A stretch of 64,000 nucleotides of DNA from Cordilura impudica (GCA_963682025.1 OY821521.1:57569408-57633407); one strand, 5' to 3'. Shown: positions 12,865 to 24,165, counted from the first letter of the stretch. The notes: a model not told the origin generated them from the letters alone. Made by a program: numbers and translations.

Positions 12865-13258
12865 AAACACACAATGTTCTGTTCAAAAGCAGCCAACACA
12901 TATCTTTCTTTTCATATCAATTATGTTTGTTTTTAAATTTTCTTCGGTGTCCAACACAACCATGACTGTGTTCGTTTTAATATTTCGTTATTTACACGAA
13001 CATTTTTGTATCACGTACTTTTTGTTTCAATCACATATAGCACACATTTTTGAGTGTTGCTTTATTTGAAGTTCATGTTCTGGTACGGGTACTGAAAAAA
13101 AAAACAGAACATGTACAATAAACAGGTTCGAGTTCAGTTATGTTTTATTTTATTTTAAAATATAACTGAACTCGAACCTGTTTATTGTACATGTTCTGTT
13201 TTTTTTTTTTTTTTTTCAGTACACGTACCAGAACATGAACTTCAAATAAAGCAACACA
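12865..13258 (+). repeat. Dispersed repeat D ending in a large hairpin
   Basis: The segment contains an almost perfect inverted duplication. The left arm, about 13054-13155, runs from GTGTTGCTTTATTTGAAGTT to the middle; the right arm, about 13160-13257, is its reverse complement, with the length of the A/T run as main difference. The loop is a few AT bases near 13157. The part before the hairpin (12880-13050) is similar, in inverted orientation, to 29105-29440. Confidence 0.8.
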
Positions 13259-13303
13259 GGAAAAGGGTTAAAAATCGATCCAATGTTGAAAAAAACATCA
13301 AAA

Positions 13304-13995
13304 ACAAGTAACAGATTTATACCATACCCTATACGAAGATAAGCATAAATCAAATTTGAGTGGCATTGTTATTATTTTTGTTTGCTTATAGATCTGAAAA
13401 AGTTCATATCGGATGATATATTTCTATGGCGACTAGGTCGAAAAATGGACCGTTCCCGAACACATTGGCTAAAGTCACTTATTTTTTTAAAAAACGCATA
13501 CAAATTAAATTTTTTTATAGATTTAACTGAAGATCGGAGGATATGGCTGTGAATTGTACTGCAGTTTCTTTTTTAACTACTGATAATTAAGTATAATAAT
13601 ATAATACAGAAAAAAAATTGACTATGATCTATGTGATAAGTTGTATCTTATGATAAATTAAGTCGATCTCATATGGTGAATTTTATGAACATGCGCCGAT
13701 TTTCACCAACAGCGTTCATCATATGGCCGATAAAAGCTTATATAGCAGACCTTATCGAAATATATTCATATTTGCGACCTGTTGTTCCATTACAAGATTT
13801 ATATGGACACACAGATGGGTGGACAGATACACAGATAGACAGACAAACGGACCGACATGCCTAAATCGACTCCAAAAGTGGTTCTGAGTCGACTGGTTTT
13901 ATAAAAATGGGTCTAGGTCAAATATTTTTGATAGTTACAGACATCAGTATAAACTCATTGTACCCCAAACAAATATTGGTGTAGGTTCAAAAAAA
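13304..13995 (+). mobile_element. Family A dispersed repeat, diverged copy without palindrome
   Basis: It begins AACAAGTAACAGATTTATACC, so the palindrome is lost, followed by CATACCCTATACGAAGATAAG. It ends with a decayed version of the family terminus (TTGGTGTAGGTTCAAAAAAA). The interior is co-linear with the 12063 copy: AAAAAGTTCATATCGGATG, TATTCATATTTGCGACCTG and GGACACACAGATGGGTGGAC. It is about 690 bp. Confidence 0.7.
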
Positions 13996-14168
13996 TGATG
14001 TGAGTCCGATCACAGGGGAGATGTGTAAACATCTAGTTATGAAAGATTTGTTTAGGACACTTTATTAAAATCAAACATAAAGCATCATCTATGTATCACT
14101 TATAGAAATCAACTGCAGGGGCTTTGCTAATATAAAAATATATCAACCCGTTAATTTTTATTTTTTCG
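13996..14168 (-). repeat. 170-bp segment shared (inverted) with 8397-8570
   Basis: Reading the minus strand, this matches 8397-8570, including GTTTACACATCT, AGCAAAGCCCCTGCAGTTGAT and the junction with an AAAAATTAA-type run. It lies between two family A copies here and inside one at 8.4 kb. It appears to be a separate mobile or transposon-internal piece. Confidence 0.65.
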
Positions 14169-14169
14169 T

Positions 14170-15410
14170 TTTTATACCCTATACCAACCACTTTGTGCTG
14201 TTGTTTGTAACAACCAAAAATATTTGACCTACACTCATCTTTAATTATACCGATCGAATCAGAATCACTATCTGATTCGATTTAACGATGTCCGTCCGTC
14301 CGTCCTTCTGTGTGTCCATGTAAGGTTTTTAATCAAACTGCAGGTCGCAAATAAGAATATATTTTGACGAAATTTGGTATTTGATCTTCTATTGGCCATG
14401 GGATGAACGCTGTTGAAATTGGTGAGAATCGGTCCATGTTCAGACCTAGCCCCCATACAAATGACCCCTATGAAATCAACATATATTGCCATAAGACCCA
14501 AATTATCATACAACTCTTAGTCAAATTGGGTTTGTATGTATATATTACATCCATTAATCAGTAGTCCAAAAATAATCCCTATTGGACAACTCTTAGTCAT
14601 AGGCCCCATATAGAGCTGCTTCCCGATCTTCACTTAAATCTATCAAAAAACAAAAATATCGCACGGATTCCTTTCAAATTTGGTTTGTATATATTTTTCA
14701 AAGTACAAGTGACTTACCGATCGACTCAGAACACTTTGAGTCGAAATAGCAATTTCCGTGCGGCCGTCCGTCCGTCCGTCCGTCTGTGTGTCCTTGTAAC
14801 CAAACTAAAAATATGTATATATTTTGATGAAATTTGGTATATAAGCTTCTATCGCCCATGAGATGAACGCTGTTGAAACTGGTGAGAATCGGTGCATGTT
14901 TAGACCTAGCCCCCATACAAATGACCCCTATGAAATCGACATAAATTGGCATAAGTTCCAAACTATCATATAGATCTCAGTCATATTGGGTTTGTATGTG
15001 TTTATTACATCCATTAATCAGTAGTTCAAAAATACTCCCTACAGGAAAATTCTTAGTCATAGGCCCCATATACAGCTGCTTCCCGATCTTCACTTAAATC
15101 TATCAAAAAACAAAAATATTGCACAGATTTTTCTCAAATTTGGTTTGTATATATTTTTTTCAAAGTGTAAGTGACTTTACCAAATATGGTCAGGATCGGT
15201 CCATTTTTCGACCTAGTCCCCATATAAATATAGTATCCGATATGAACTTTTTCATACCTGCAGCGAAAAAAATTAATAAAAATGCCACTCAAATTTGGTT
15301 TATGCATATTTGCTATATCCAATTAGTCGGACTGAAGAGATAGGGTCTCTTAACCATGGCATACGGTATCGTATAGTCGGGCTAGACCGACTATAATTTT
15401 CTTACTTGTT
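14170..15410 (-). mobile_element. Family A repeat with an internal ~470-bp tandem duplication
   Basis: On the minus strand the element starts at 15410 (AACAAGTAAGAAAATTATAG, then the palindrome with one change) and ends at 14170 with GGTATAGGGTATAAAAA. At 1.24 kb it is longer than the ~0.78 kb standard. The stretch from ACCGATCGA...TCAGAA to CAAAGT...AAGTGACTT occurs twice (about 14242-14712 and 14714-15178), each with its own (GTCC)n tract. The extra length is therefore a tandem internal duplication. Confidence 0.75.
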
Positions 15411-15654
15411 TATTTCTCATTTTTTTTCATTTTTGATTTTTTATTTTTCACTTTTCATTATTTTTCGTTTTTGTTTTTAATTTTTAATTTTTTATTTCTC
15501 ATTTTTAATTTTCCATTTTTTATTTCTAATTTTTTGTTTTTCATTTTTTATTTCTCATTTTTAAGTTTTTATTTTTAATTTTTTGTTTTTCATTTTTCAT
15601 TTTTCATTTTTGATTTTTCTTTTTTCAGTTTTTATTTTTCATTTTCCATTTTTC

Positions 15655-15688
<34 letters not shown>

Positions 15689-16490
15689 ATTTTTTATTTT
15701 TCATTTTGTATTTTCAATTTTATATTTTCATTTTTTTTTTCCATTTTATATTTTTTATTTTTGATATATAGTTTATAATTTTTAATTTTTAATTTTTAAT
15801 TTTTAATTTTTAATTTTTAATTTTTAATTTTTAATTTTTAATTTTTAATTTTTAATTTTTAATTTTTAATTTTTAATTTTTAATTTTTAAATTTAATTTT
15901 TAATTTTTAATTTTTAATTTTTAATTTTTAATTTTTAATTTTTAATTTTTAATTTTTAATTTTTAATTTTTAATTTTTAATTTTTAATTTTTAATTTTTA
16001 ATTTTTAATTTTTAATTTTTAATTTTTAATTTTTAATTTTTAATTTTTAATTTTTAATTTTTAATTTTTAATTTTTAATTTTTAATTTTTAATTTTTAAT
16101 TTTTAATTTTTAATTTTTAATTTTTAATTTTTAATTTTTAATTTTTAATTTTTAATTTTTAATTTTTAATTTTTAATTTTTAATTTTTAATTTTTAATTT
16201 TTAATTTTTAATTTTTAATTTTTAATTTTTAATTTTTAATTTTTAATTTTTAATTTTTAATTTTTAATTTTTAATTTTTTATTTTTAATTTTTAATTTTT
16301 AATTTTTAATTTTAAATTTTTTATTTTTAATTTTTAATTTTTAATTTTTAATTTTTAATTTTTAATTTTTAATTTTTTAATTTTTATTTTTTATTTTTTA
16401 TTTTTAATTTTTAAATTTTAATTTTTTAATTTTTCTATTTTCTTTTTTCATTTTTAATTTTCCAGTTTTTATTTTTCAACAGCTACAAAA
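15411..16490 (+). repeat. (TTTTTAA)n and related heptamer array
   Basis: The first ~360 bp (15411-15775) are degenerate TTTTTCA/TTTTTTA heptamers. From 15776 to about 16370 the array is nearly pure TTTTTAA. The end (16370-16490) degrades again. The plus-strand frame rich in phenylalanine at 15583-15771 is a translation of the array. It abuts the outer end of the family A copy at 15410. Confidence 0.95.
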
Positions 16491-16802
16491 ACGTTATTAC
16501 ATATCATAATTTTTTCGCCAATACAATCATACGTCACACCGATTTTATCTTACAGCTCACATGTTACGCTGTTTTTGTGATTGTATTGTGAAATAGAAAT
16601 TTACCCCCTACGCGTATAGATGTTTACACATCAAAAATTCAGCACATAAATAAAATTTAAAGAAAAGTGATCTCACAGCTTATTTCGTGAGTAAACATTT
16701 GCCGTTTTTAACATCAATCAATATTTTTTTCAAGCAATGAGACTTTGCATAGAATGAAGGAATTAGACATTTAAAAATTCAGTTTTGAAGTTTGAAAGTG
16801 CT
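16491..16802. other. Spacer between heptamer array and Tc1 remnant
   Basis: Contains a short inverted motif, GATGTTTACACATC (about 16619-16632), also seen near the heptamer-linked segments at 8.5 and 14.03 kb, and the phrase CACAGCTTATTTCGTG (16676) shared with 11990. No gene is visible. Confidence 0.45.
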
Positions 16803-17620
16803 AGTTAATTATTTTTTTTACTATGGGTCGTCGAACATCAATAGAAGAGCAATTTAACAATGGAAAACACAAAATAAGCAAATAGCGAAAATAGAAATTT
16901 GAGTGTTTCAACAATTCATTATTTTATATAGCGCTACGTTCGTGAGAATAGAGTGGCTAAAAGAAGCCGGGAAGCAGAAAAATTTTTACAGAGGTAGACG
17001 AACTTCAAATATTAAGAAGAATTAAATAAGATCCCACTTTAGGAACACCAAATATGACTAAAGAAGCAGAAACAATGCTTGGTAAGTCATGCAATACTGA
17101 AAATACAAGAAGAAGCGTTCTTAGTTGTAATTTCTATGGAAGAACAGTCCGGAAGAAGCCGCTAAAGACCATACTGGCAACCTTTTTGGGTCTGACGAAA
17201 ATCAAATATGGAAGTGGAACCGAAAAATCTGCATGGTACAGTAATGGTGTAATGTCATCAGCTGAAATCGGAAACTTTATTATTATTATTTATCGATGAC
17301 ACTACGAAGAAAAATGTCTATTTAAACATACTAAAAAACAATTTATTCCAAAGTGCCTAGAAATTGGGTATAAGAGAAAAGTTTAGGTTTTACCAGAACA
17401 ATAACCACAAGCATAAATCGCAATTTGTATCATAATGGTAAGCTTGGAACTGTACTCACTTCAGCTCAGTTAGCAGATCTCAATGTTATTGGGAATTTAT
17501 CCAGCGCTCTGTGGAAAAATTTTAGAAAACATAAAATAAGTAATTAGCAGGACTTAGAGGTGGGTTCTCTGAATTCCAACTGCGGCAATTTTTACAATTA
17601 TAACAAAGTGAAAATGTTCT
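16803..17620 (+). pseudogene. Tc1-like transposase pseudogene
   Basis: Starts ATGGGTCGTCGAACATCAAT (MGRRTSIEEQF), as in the helix-turn-helix start of Tc1-like transposases, and then frameshifts repeatedly. Recognisable blocks in order are: a GTPxxTKEAETMLGKS-like linker and GRTVRKKPL (about 17040-17160), a decayed FGSDENQIW catalytic-region phrase near 17190, VMSSAEIGN near 17250, FRFYQNNNHKHKS-like residues near 17385, and DLNVIGNL near 17480 followed by RKHKIS. An intact member would be about 340 aa; here stops and shifts occur throughout, so it cannot make transposase. Terminal inverted repeats were not identified. Substrate DNA cleavage by a DDE/D nuclease is known for the family, not shown here. 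Confidence 0.8.
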
Positions 17621-17902
17621 TCGCGTAATTTTTTTAAACCGTAAATTGTCAAATTGTTTTATTCTTTTGGTTGCCAACACTTTGCCGTACAAATGGCTGC
17701 AAACTCAAATCTCGTGAATTTTGGGACGTCCTTTATAACCCAGGAAAAATTTATGTTATAATTTTCCATTTGTTGTTGGAAAATTTCCATTTCAATTTAA
17801 TTTTGTTAAGGTTTTAAAGTATAGTTATTTCACAATAATAATAAATAGTTACGTTCATCACTGCCTCATGGACTGACCCATGACGCTGTATAATTAATAC
17901 TT

Positions 17903-18296
17903 ATGCTGTTTTCTTTTCTGAAAAAAATGTCGTATTATATTTGCATTTTTTTTCGAAAAGTGTATTTTTTATATACTCTGAATTAAGAGCAACCTTATCT
18001 TATATATCAATCGAAAGGTCTCAAAGTGCTGTGTTCATAAGAATAAAAAGATTTGATTAGTATCCTCTTTGAAGTCATAGGGTGAAAATATTAAAAAAAG
18101 GGGAACAATGGGGAAATATTCTCGCACTATGGAAGTCAATGGCTGCAAATTTTTGCAATTTACGAGGGCTCGACTTTGAGACCTTTCGATTGATCTATAA
18201 GATAAGGTTGCTCCTAATTCAGAATATATAAAAAAAATTAACTTTTCAAAAAAGCGCAAATAAAATGTGACATTTTTCCAAAAAGAAAATGGCATT
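17903..18296. mobile_element. Foldback element C, copy 1
   Basis: The two halves are reverse complements over about 130-150 bp. The left arm includes GAAAGGTCTCAAAG and the right arm CTTTGAGACCTTTC, with TTATCTTATA...ATCGA in mirror image and TTTTCTTTTCTG at the left tip against AAAAGAAAATGGCA at the right tip. The ~110-bp centre is unique. A second copy is at 25208-25576. It is noncoding, and either strand could be called the plus strand. Confidence 0.8.
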
Positions 18297-18861
18297 AGTT
18301 TCATATATTATCACTCATATGGCTAAGTGTTAATATTTTGGAGCTAGGAACTTTAAAATTTAAATATACAGGTATCGTATGGGTAATTTTTTTTACACAA
18401 ATCATTTTCTCACAGGAGTTCCTGTTTTATTAAAAATCACTTTTTTGGAAAGAAATCACGTTTCTTTAAATAACGACTACTGAAAAAATGGGTATTTTTT
18501 TTTCAAATTCGGTAAAGAACTTTTTATTTATCTTAAACAGTTTAGTGACGAGAGAATCTCAAAATCAACATTTTGAAGCTTATCGTAAAATTGCAATTAT
18601 TTTCTTTATCTTTTTTCTCAGAAGTTTGGTACCAAAAGCACATGTTTTTGTAGATATTTTGAAATAACAGGTTTCAAGAATTATTGTTAGAAAATTTTAA
18701 ATATTTATGGACCTACACGATATAAAAAAATTCTTCATACAATAACAATATATAAAATGGTAGGACTGCAAAAATCTCATGGGTTCTAGAACCACATTTG
18801 TCATTCATAGGGCCAAGGCGCGTTGAAGGTCTTTACAAGTATAATATGGAAATTATTATCA
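18297..18861. other. AT-rich stretch without recognised gene
   Basis: No exon or shared repeat is seen. Confidence 0.4.
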
Positions 18862-21464
18862 TTATACCCTATACTACTATATGGTCAGGGTATAATGATT
18901 TTGTGCTGATGTTTATAACTACCAAAAATAATAGACCTATACCCATCTTTTATTGTACCAATCGATTCAGAATCACTTTCTGAGTCGATCTAGCGATATC
19001 CGTTTGCTCGTCCGTCAATGCAAACCTTGTATTCCTACAAGTCTCATATATGAATATATTTTGATGAAATTTAGTATAAAATTGGTTTATGTTCTGACCT
19101 AGTCCCCATACAAATGACCCCTATGAGATCGACTTAAATTACCATAATATCAAAATTATCATATAGATCTCGGTCAAATTGTGTTTGTTCTGTATAGGAC
19201 AATTCGTAGTCAGAGCCCCCATATGAAGCCGATTACCGATATTCACTTAAATCTATCAAAGAACAAATATATTGCAAAGATTTTTCTCAATTCTGGTTTG
19301 TATATGTCTTTGCAAAAAATAAGTGATCTTACTAAATATGGTCAGGAGCGGTCCATTTTTCGACCTCTTATCCATATAAATATAGCATCCGATATTAAAT
19401 TTTTTACATCCGAAGGCAAACAAATTAATAATAACACCAGTCATCAAATTAAAACAAAAAATTGACTACAGAAACGAAGTATGATTTTTAACTTATCCGG
19501 CTGCGATGAATTCGAATCTGGCATAAAAATTAGGTTATCACGCCTTGTTCATTTTTTATCGCATGGTGGCAATAAAAACAGTCAATACTGACACTGCAAT
19601 TTCACAATTATTAATTTGGCAGAAGCCCACACTCATTCTAAATCTTCATAACAGTAGCGTTTAATCATGTCAGGGAGATCGTGTGTTACTGATTCAAGCT
19701 ACTTTTGCTTTGCGTGTGGTGAATATTTCATTGGAAGAAAAGGATACGCAATATCAGAATCATTAAAATCTGCATATTTACATTATTTTGGTTTTGCTGT
19801 CAGAAACTTGGATAAACTGTGGACACCGACAATGTTTTGCAATAGTTGCAAAACTGTTTTATACGAGTGGTCAAATGGCAAAAAGATTTATTTCGATTTT
19901 TCAATTCCAGTACTTTGGAGAGAGTCAAGTAACCACCAAACCGATTGTTATTTCTGTTTAACAAAAGTTGCTGGATTCAATATGAAAAGTCGAAATAATA
20001 TTACTTACGCAAATGTCCCATCGGTATCCAAACCAGTTCAACGTCCACCAAATGATCCATTACCAGTCATTCTCAGTGCTACGAGCAGTGAGTCCGAAAC
20101 ATCTTACACCAGCAGTGATAGTTTGTATGAGGCTGATGATGAACGCCATTTAGTGACTCAAGCTGAGCTGAATGATCTAATTCGGGACTTACATTTAACG
20201 AAGCAAGACGTAGAATTACTAGCTTCACACATGCAGCAGTGAAAGCATCTTGCAGTTGGGACAAAAGTAACAATCGATAGAGATGGTATCTTGGAATTGG
20301 CTGCATCTTTTGAAAAGAAACACTCTATTCTATACTGTACTGATGTTGATGGTTTATTTCAAAAAACTAACAAGCCATATGGCAAAACTGAACTGAGATT
20401 ATTTATTGATAGCTCTAAGTACAGTTTACAGGCTCTTCTCTTGCATAATTGGAATGAAAAACCATCCATACTAATTGCTCATGCCATTAATACAAAAGAA
20501 AATTATGAATCAATGACTGAAATTTTGACATTATTCAAATTCAACGATCATAAGTGAAAGATCTGTGGTGACCTTAAGGAGTGGGTTTCACAAAATATTG
20601 TTGTTTCCTCTGTCCATGTGATAGCCGCGCTGCATGTTGTCATTACGTCAGAATAGAGTGGCCAAAAATAAACTGAGAATTCACCAGGAAAACAAAACAG
20701 TTCAAATAAATCATTAATTGTCCAAATCACGTTCTTCTTCCGCCTCTGCACATAAAATTGGGACTTTTTAAGAACTTTGTCAAGGCTCTGGACAAGGATG
20801 GTGCAGCATTTAAATATTTGTTAGCAGTTTTTCCTAAAATATCATATGCTAAAATCAAAGGAGGCATATTTGTTGGCTCTTACATGAGAAAGCTATTGAG
20901 TGATGACACTTTTTCACAATTTTTATTGAAGAAAGAATATGCAACCTGGAAATCTTTCAAGAACATCGTGGACAGTTTTCTTGGAAACAATAAGGGTGAA
21001 AACTACAGACAAATTTTTGCTGAATTATTGAAAAATTATCACGAATTAGGTGCACGAATGTCACTCATTCGCATTTAAATTTTTTTTCCGCAAAACCTGG
21101 GTGCGATAAGCGACGAACAAGGGAGCATGCTCACCAAGATCTAATGAAAATTGAAAAAATAACGACATTCACTTTTGAAAATTTATTGATTTTTTAATAA
21201 ACTAATTTTTTATGTAAAAATGAATAAAAATATTTTTTGTATCTCGAAAACTTGACGTGATAGAGAAAAACCAATTACAGATTTGAATTCAGCCCACCAA
21301 ATTACCCTAAGAAAGATATTTGGTTGCTCCAGTCCAAAACCATGTTGGCTAGTGTAATTACACTAAAATTTGTTTTATGCTTATTTTCTATGTTTAAATT
21401 GTTTGACCTAAGAGATAAGGTCTCTAAACGGTCTAGACCGACTATAATTTACTTACTTGTTTTT
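18862..21464 (-). mobile_element. Family A repeat split by an inserted 1.9-kb sequence
   Basis: The minus-strand copy runs 21464 to about 21362 (AACAAGTAAGTAAATTATAG, half palindrome, AGAGACCTTATCTC, AGCATAAAACAAATTTTA). It resumes at about 19450 and continues to 18862, ending in the family terminus (GTATAGGGTATAAT). At the break the normal family phrase CACTCAAATTTGGTTTATGC is divided between CATCAAATTAAAAC at 19442 and AAAATTTGTTTTATGC at 21362. The interrupting DNA carries the pseudogene at 19667-21170. Confidence 0.7.
19667..21170 (+). pseudogene. TE-derived zinc-binding protein pseudogene
   Basis: A family repeated across insect and cnidarian genomes, function unknown. It opens with an intact 191-codon frame (19667-20242) containing Cys pairs FCFACG, FCNSCK and CYFCL, presumably metal-binding. 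It then meets TGA at 20240, after which the same frame continues to a second TGA at 20555. Both TGA positions are where tryptophan is expected (QQ[W]KHL and HK[W]KICGDLK), so TGG-to-TGA changes are likely. A shift near 20575 moves the reading to FTKYCCFLCPCDSRA, further shifts follow before LLPPLHIKLGLFKNF (20738-20780), and the frame 20758-21078 runs on to ELGARMSL. The last conserved block (HSHLNFFPQNLGAISDEQG, to about 21130) is again shifted. At least two nonsense and four frameshift lesions make it non-functional. Confidence 0.75.
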
Positions 21465-22120
21465 ATCGAATTTTTATCATTCACTTCTTCCTTATAAATA
21501 AGGATTCATGGTGATCTAAAATATGTACGATTATACCTAAATGCTCGTGTTATTTAATGATACCCTTAAACTTTTTTATAGGTTTTTTTATGGTGGCACA
21601 TATGAATTTTAAATCAGAACTAGTATATATTACTCGTAGCTCTAGTAGCTCGTAGCGTGCAGCTCGTGTTTAGTATTTTTAATATTTAAATATATTTTAA
21701 GAGGAACCTATATCGATTTTTATACACCGTGTAAAGACATTTTTAAAGATCTTTTCATCTATATATAACACGCACAACAGTATTTTTAATACATTCCTTA
21801 TGAAACTGAGCAAAAACGAATGCGTTTTGAATCATATGAAGGCCAAATTAAAACATTTCTTTGTGTCTCCTACCAATTATCACCGCTAGTATCTTGATTT
21901 AAAGACCGATATCCATTTTTAAAATTTTAATGATTTTCAAACATTTTTCCCATGCGAATATTTTCTCTTATTCAAATTAAAAAAAAAAAAAATAAATAAA
22001 ATTTACATAATATCTATACCTTACAAGCAGCATATAATTTATAATAAATATATTATAAATATATTTAGGGTACCCCCTTTATTAAATTTTCATTGCTACA
22101 AAAAAATAATAATAATATAA
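21465..22120. other. AT-rich stretch without recognised gene
   Basis: No exon recognised. The stretch separates the family A copy from the Helentron. A short GTAGCTC(T/G)AGTAGCTCGTAGC-like direct repeat occurs near 21635-21660. Confidence 0.4.
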
Positions 22121-22747
22121 TCTATATATATAAAATGGAATGCGTGTTTGTTTATTTGTTTGTTTGTTTGTTTGTACCTTATAGGAGACCAAACCTCTGG
22201 ACCGATCTTCCTGAAATTTTCACAGCATTTAACTGGGACTCTGGCATGGTTAATAGGGTACTTTTTTTCGACCACGCCCACTTTTTTAAAATTATGTAAT
22301 TGCTCCCATATAGTTTTTAACAGATTTACTTCAAATTGTATACACATTATACTCCAGGCGAGGTAGAAATAAACATTTCTTACGCCACGCCCCCTTTCAC
22401 GCCCCTTTTCACGCCAAATTTTGTTGGAAAGTTTTAAACTTTTTGTTCTCCGTACAAATTTGTTCCTTTCAAAGGATTTTTTTTTATTTGGTAGTATATT
22501 AGTCTTAATACTGTTAACGTCGCCATATAACTATGAACCACGCCCACTTCACCGCCCCCTTTTTTAATTCAGATACTTACTTATACCAATAACAATGTTT
22601 GTTATACAAAATACTTTTTTTGTAATATGTATTTACCTAAAGTTTTATACACTTCTTATCTACAGGTAAGGTAGCCATACATTTTTTTATTACCAAATCC
22701 CCTTTTTCGCTCCATTTTACCTTAAATTATAATTAATCTGCTTTCAA
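22121..22747 (+). mobile_element. 5' part of a Helentron-like element
   Basis: Begins TCTATATATATAAAATGGAA followed by (GTTT)n, then a sequence about twofold similar to the next element from 22748: GGAGACCAAACCTCTGGACC, CTTCCTGAAATTTTCACAGC and repeated CCACGCCC blocks. It lacks the 3' hairpin and CTAG terminus before 22748, so it is a truncated copy lying directly upstream of a second one in the same orientation. Confidence 0.7.
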
Positions 22748-23984
22748 TCTATATATATAAAAATGAATGTGTGTTTGTTTGTGCTTTATAGGAGGCCAAA
22801 CCCCTGAACCGATCTTCCTGAAATTTTCACAGCATGTTACTGTGAATAATAGGCTATATAAATTTTTGATTGGACAAAGGGGCGGTGCCACGCCCATATA
22901 ACCCAAAACTTTAAATCGTCATATCTCGGTAGTTTTTTGACCTACAGCGGTCATATTTGGTACATATGGTATTGGAATGAATAGAAATACATACCGGCAG
23001 AAAAGTGGGCGGGACCACGCCCCTTTTTAGAAAAATAAAAAATCGTAATATCTTCTAAACTACTGGAAGGATCGTCATGAAATTTGCACAAAATGATATT
23101 TTTGCGAAATACTAAGTCCTTAACTATATAAAGTTGTTAGTGGGAAAAGGGGCGTGGTCCCGCTCATATAAACCAAAATTTAAAATCGTCATATCTCGGC
23201 CATTTTTTAACCTACGGCAATGATATTTGGTATATATCGTATTGAAATGAATAGAAATAGTAGTACAAGAAAACTGGGCGGGACCACGCCCTTTTTAGAA
23301 AAATTAAAATCCATAATAACTTCTAAGCCCTTGACTATATAAAGTTGTTAGTGGACAAAGGGGCAAGGCCCCGCCCATATAACTCAATATTTGGCATGGA
23401 TTGATTTACTTAATAAGGTGTTCTCTTAAATAGTTATACATTCCATGCGAAAGTCGGCGGGCCACGTACCTTTGTTTCCGATTTGTAGAAAGCCAGACCT
23501 GTACACCATTCTTCCTTAAACTTTCACAGTGTGAAACTTTCACTCACTACACCCAATTTTTTATATTCGATTATTGATGTACCAGGCTTTCCACCACATG
23601 TGCTACAACTCAAAATTGGAGTGCCTATTATTTTACTGCGCAATATCGATCCACCACGGCTTTGCAATGGCACTCGACTTGCAGTAAAAAAATGCTAAAT
23701 AATTTAATAGAAGCGTCAATCTCTTCAAGTTTGCGGCTTAAATTTAGCAAATCCATGTTTTTCGCATGTACAGTTTTATGTTGCATGCTCACGTGTAGGG
23801 AAACCCACCGACTTATATGTTTATACTCCAGATGGACAAACTAAAAATATTGTACATCCTAAAGCATTGCAATAATTAATTCTAAATTATATAAATAATA
23901 TTTTGTTAATGTATAAATATTTTTTTTTTATTTTGTTTTATTTTATAACGATGAGGGGTAGCGAAGTACACCGGGTTCTGCTAG
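22748..23984 (+). mobile_element. Helentron with helicase remnant
   Basis: Starts TCTATATATATAAAAATGAA and ends GAAGTACACCGGGTTCTGCTAG, the typical terminus of insect Helentron/Helitron-type elements with the 3' CTAG. The interior has tandem-like blocks with TATAAAGTTGTTAGTGG and CCACGCCC. Near the 3' end is the tail of a PIF1-type helicase (see 23555-23875). Most of the Rep/helicase gene is missing, so the element is an internally deleted, non-autonomous relative of an autonomous Helentron. Confidence 0.8.
23555..23875 (+). pseudogene. C-terminal remnant of Helentron PIF1-like helicase
   Basis: Translation from about 23569 gives IDVPGFPPHVLQLKIGVPII then LLRNIDPPRLCNGTRLAVKK, matching the conserved block of the Helitron/PIF1 helicase domain that precedes the last motif. 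After a deletion and frameshift around 23690-23770 the frame VQFYVACSRVGKPTDLYVYT at 23766-23830 supplies helicase motif VI (ACSRV), and the protein ends with the stop at 23873. The N-terminal Rep nuclease and ATPase motifs are absent. In intact elements this enzyme unwinds donor DNA during rolling-circle transposition; this copy is dead. Confidence 0.8.
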
Positions 23985-24165
23985 TATATAATATAAAATA
24001 ATAATATTTGGTTGGCATCACTGTAGGCAATACATTTTTTATGCTTCGCAATAGTTCAAGTTGTAATCAAATTCCTGTCTCTTCTTCTTGTTCATAACTA
24101 TTAACTATTTCCATTAATAGTTTGATATTTTTAAAACTATCTTAAACATTTTCTTTATCTTACAG

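Noticed and set aside
15583..15771. Phenylalanine-rich frame
   Set aside because: Product of the TTTTTCA/TTTTTTA heptamers.
22093..22366. Three overlapping small frames on both strands
   Set aside because: Inside the 5' region of a Helentron copy; mutually overlapping, with a (GTTT)n-coded VCLFVCLF stretch.
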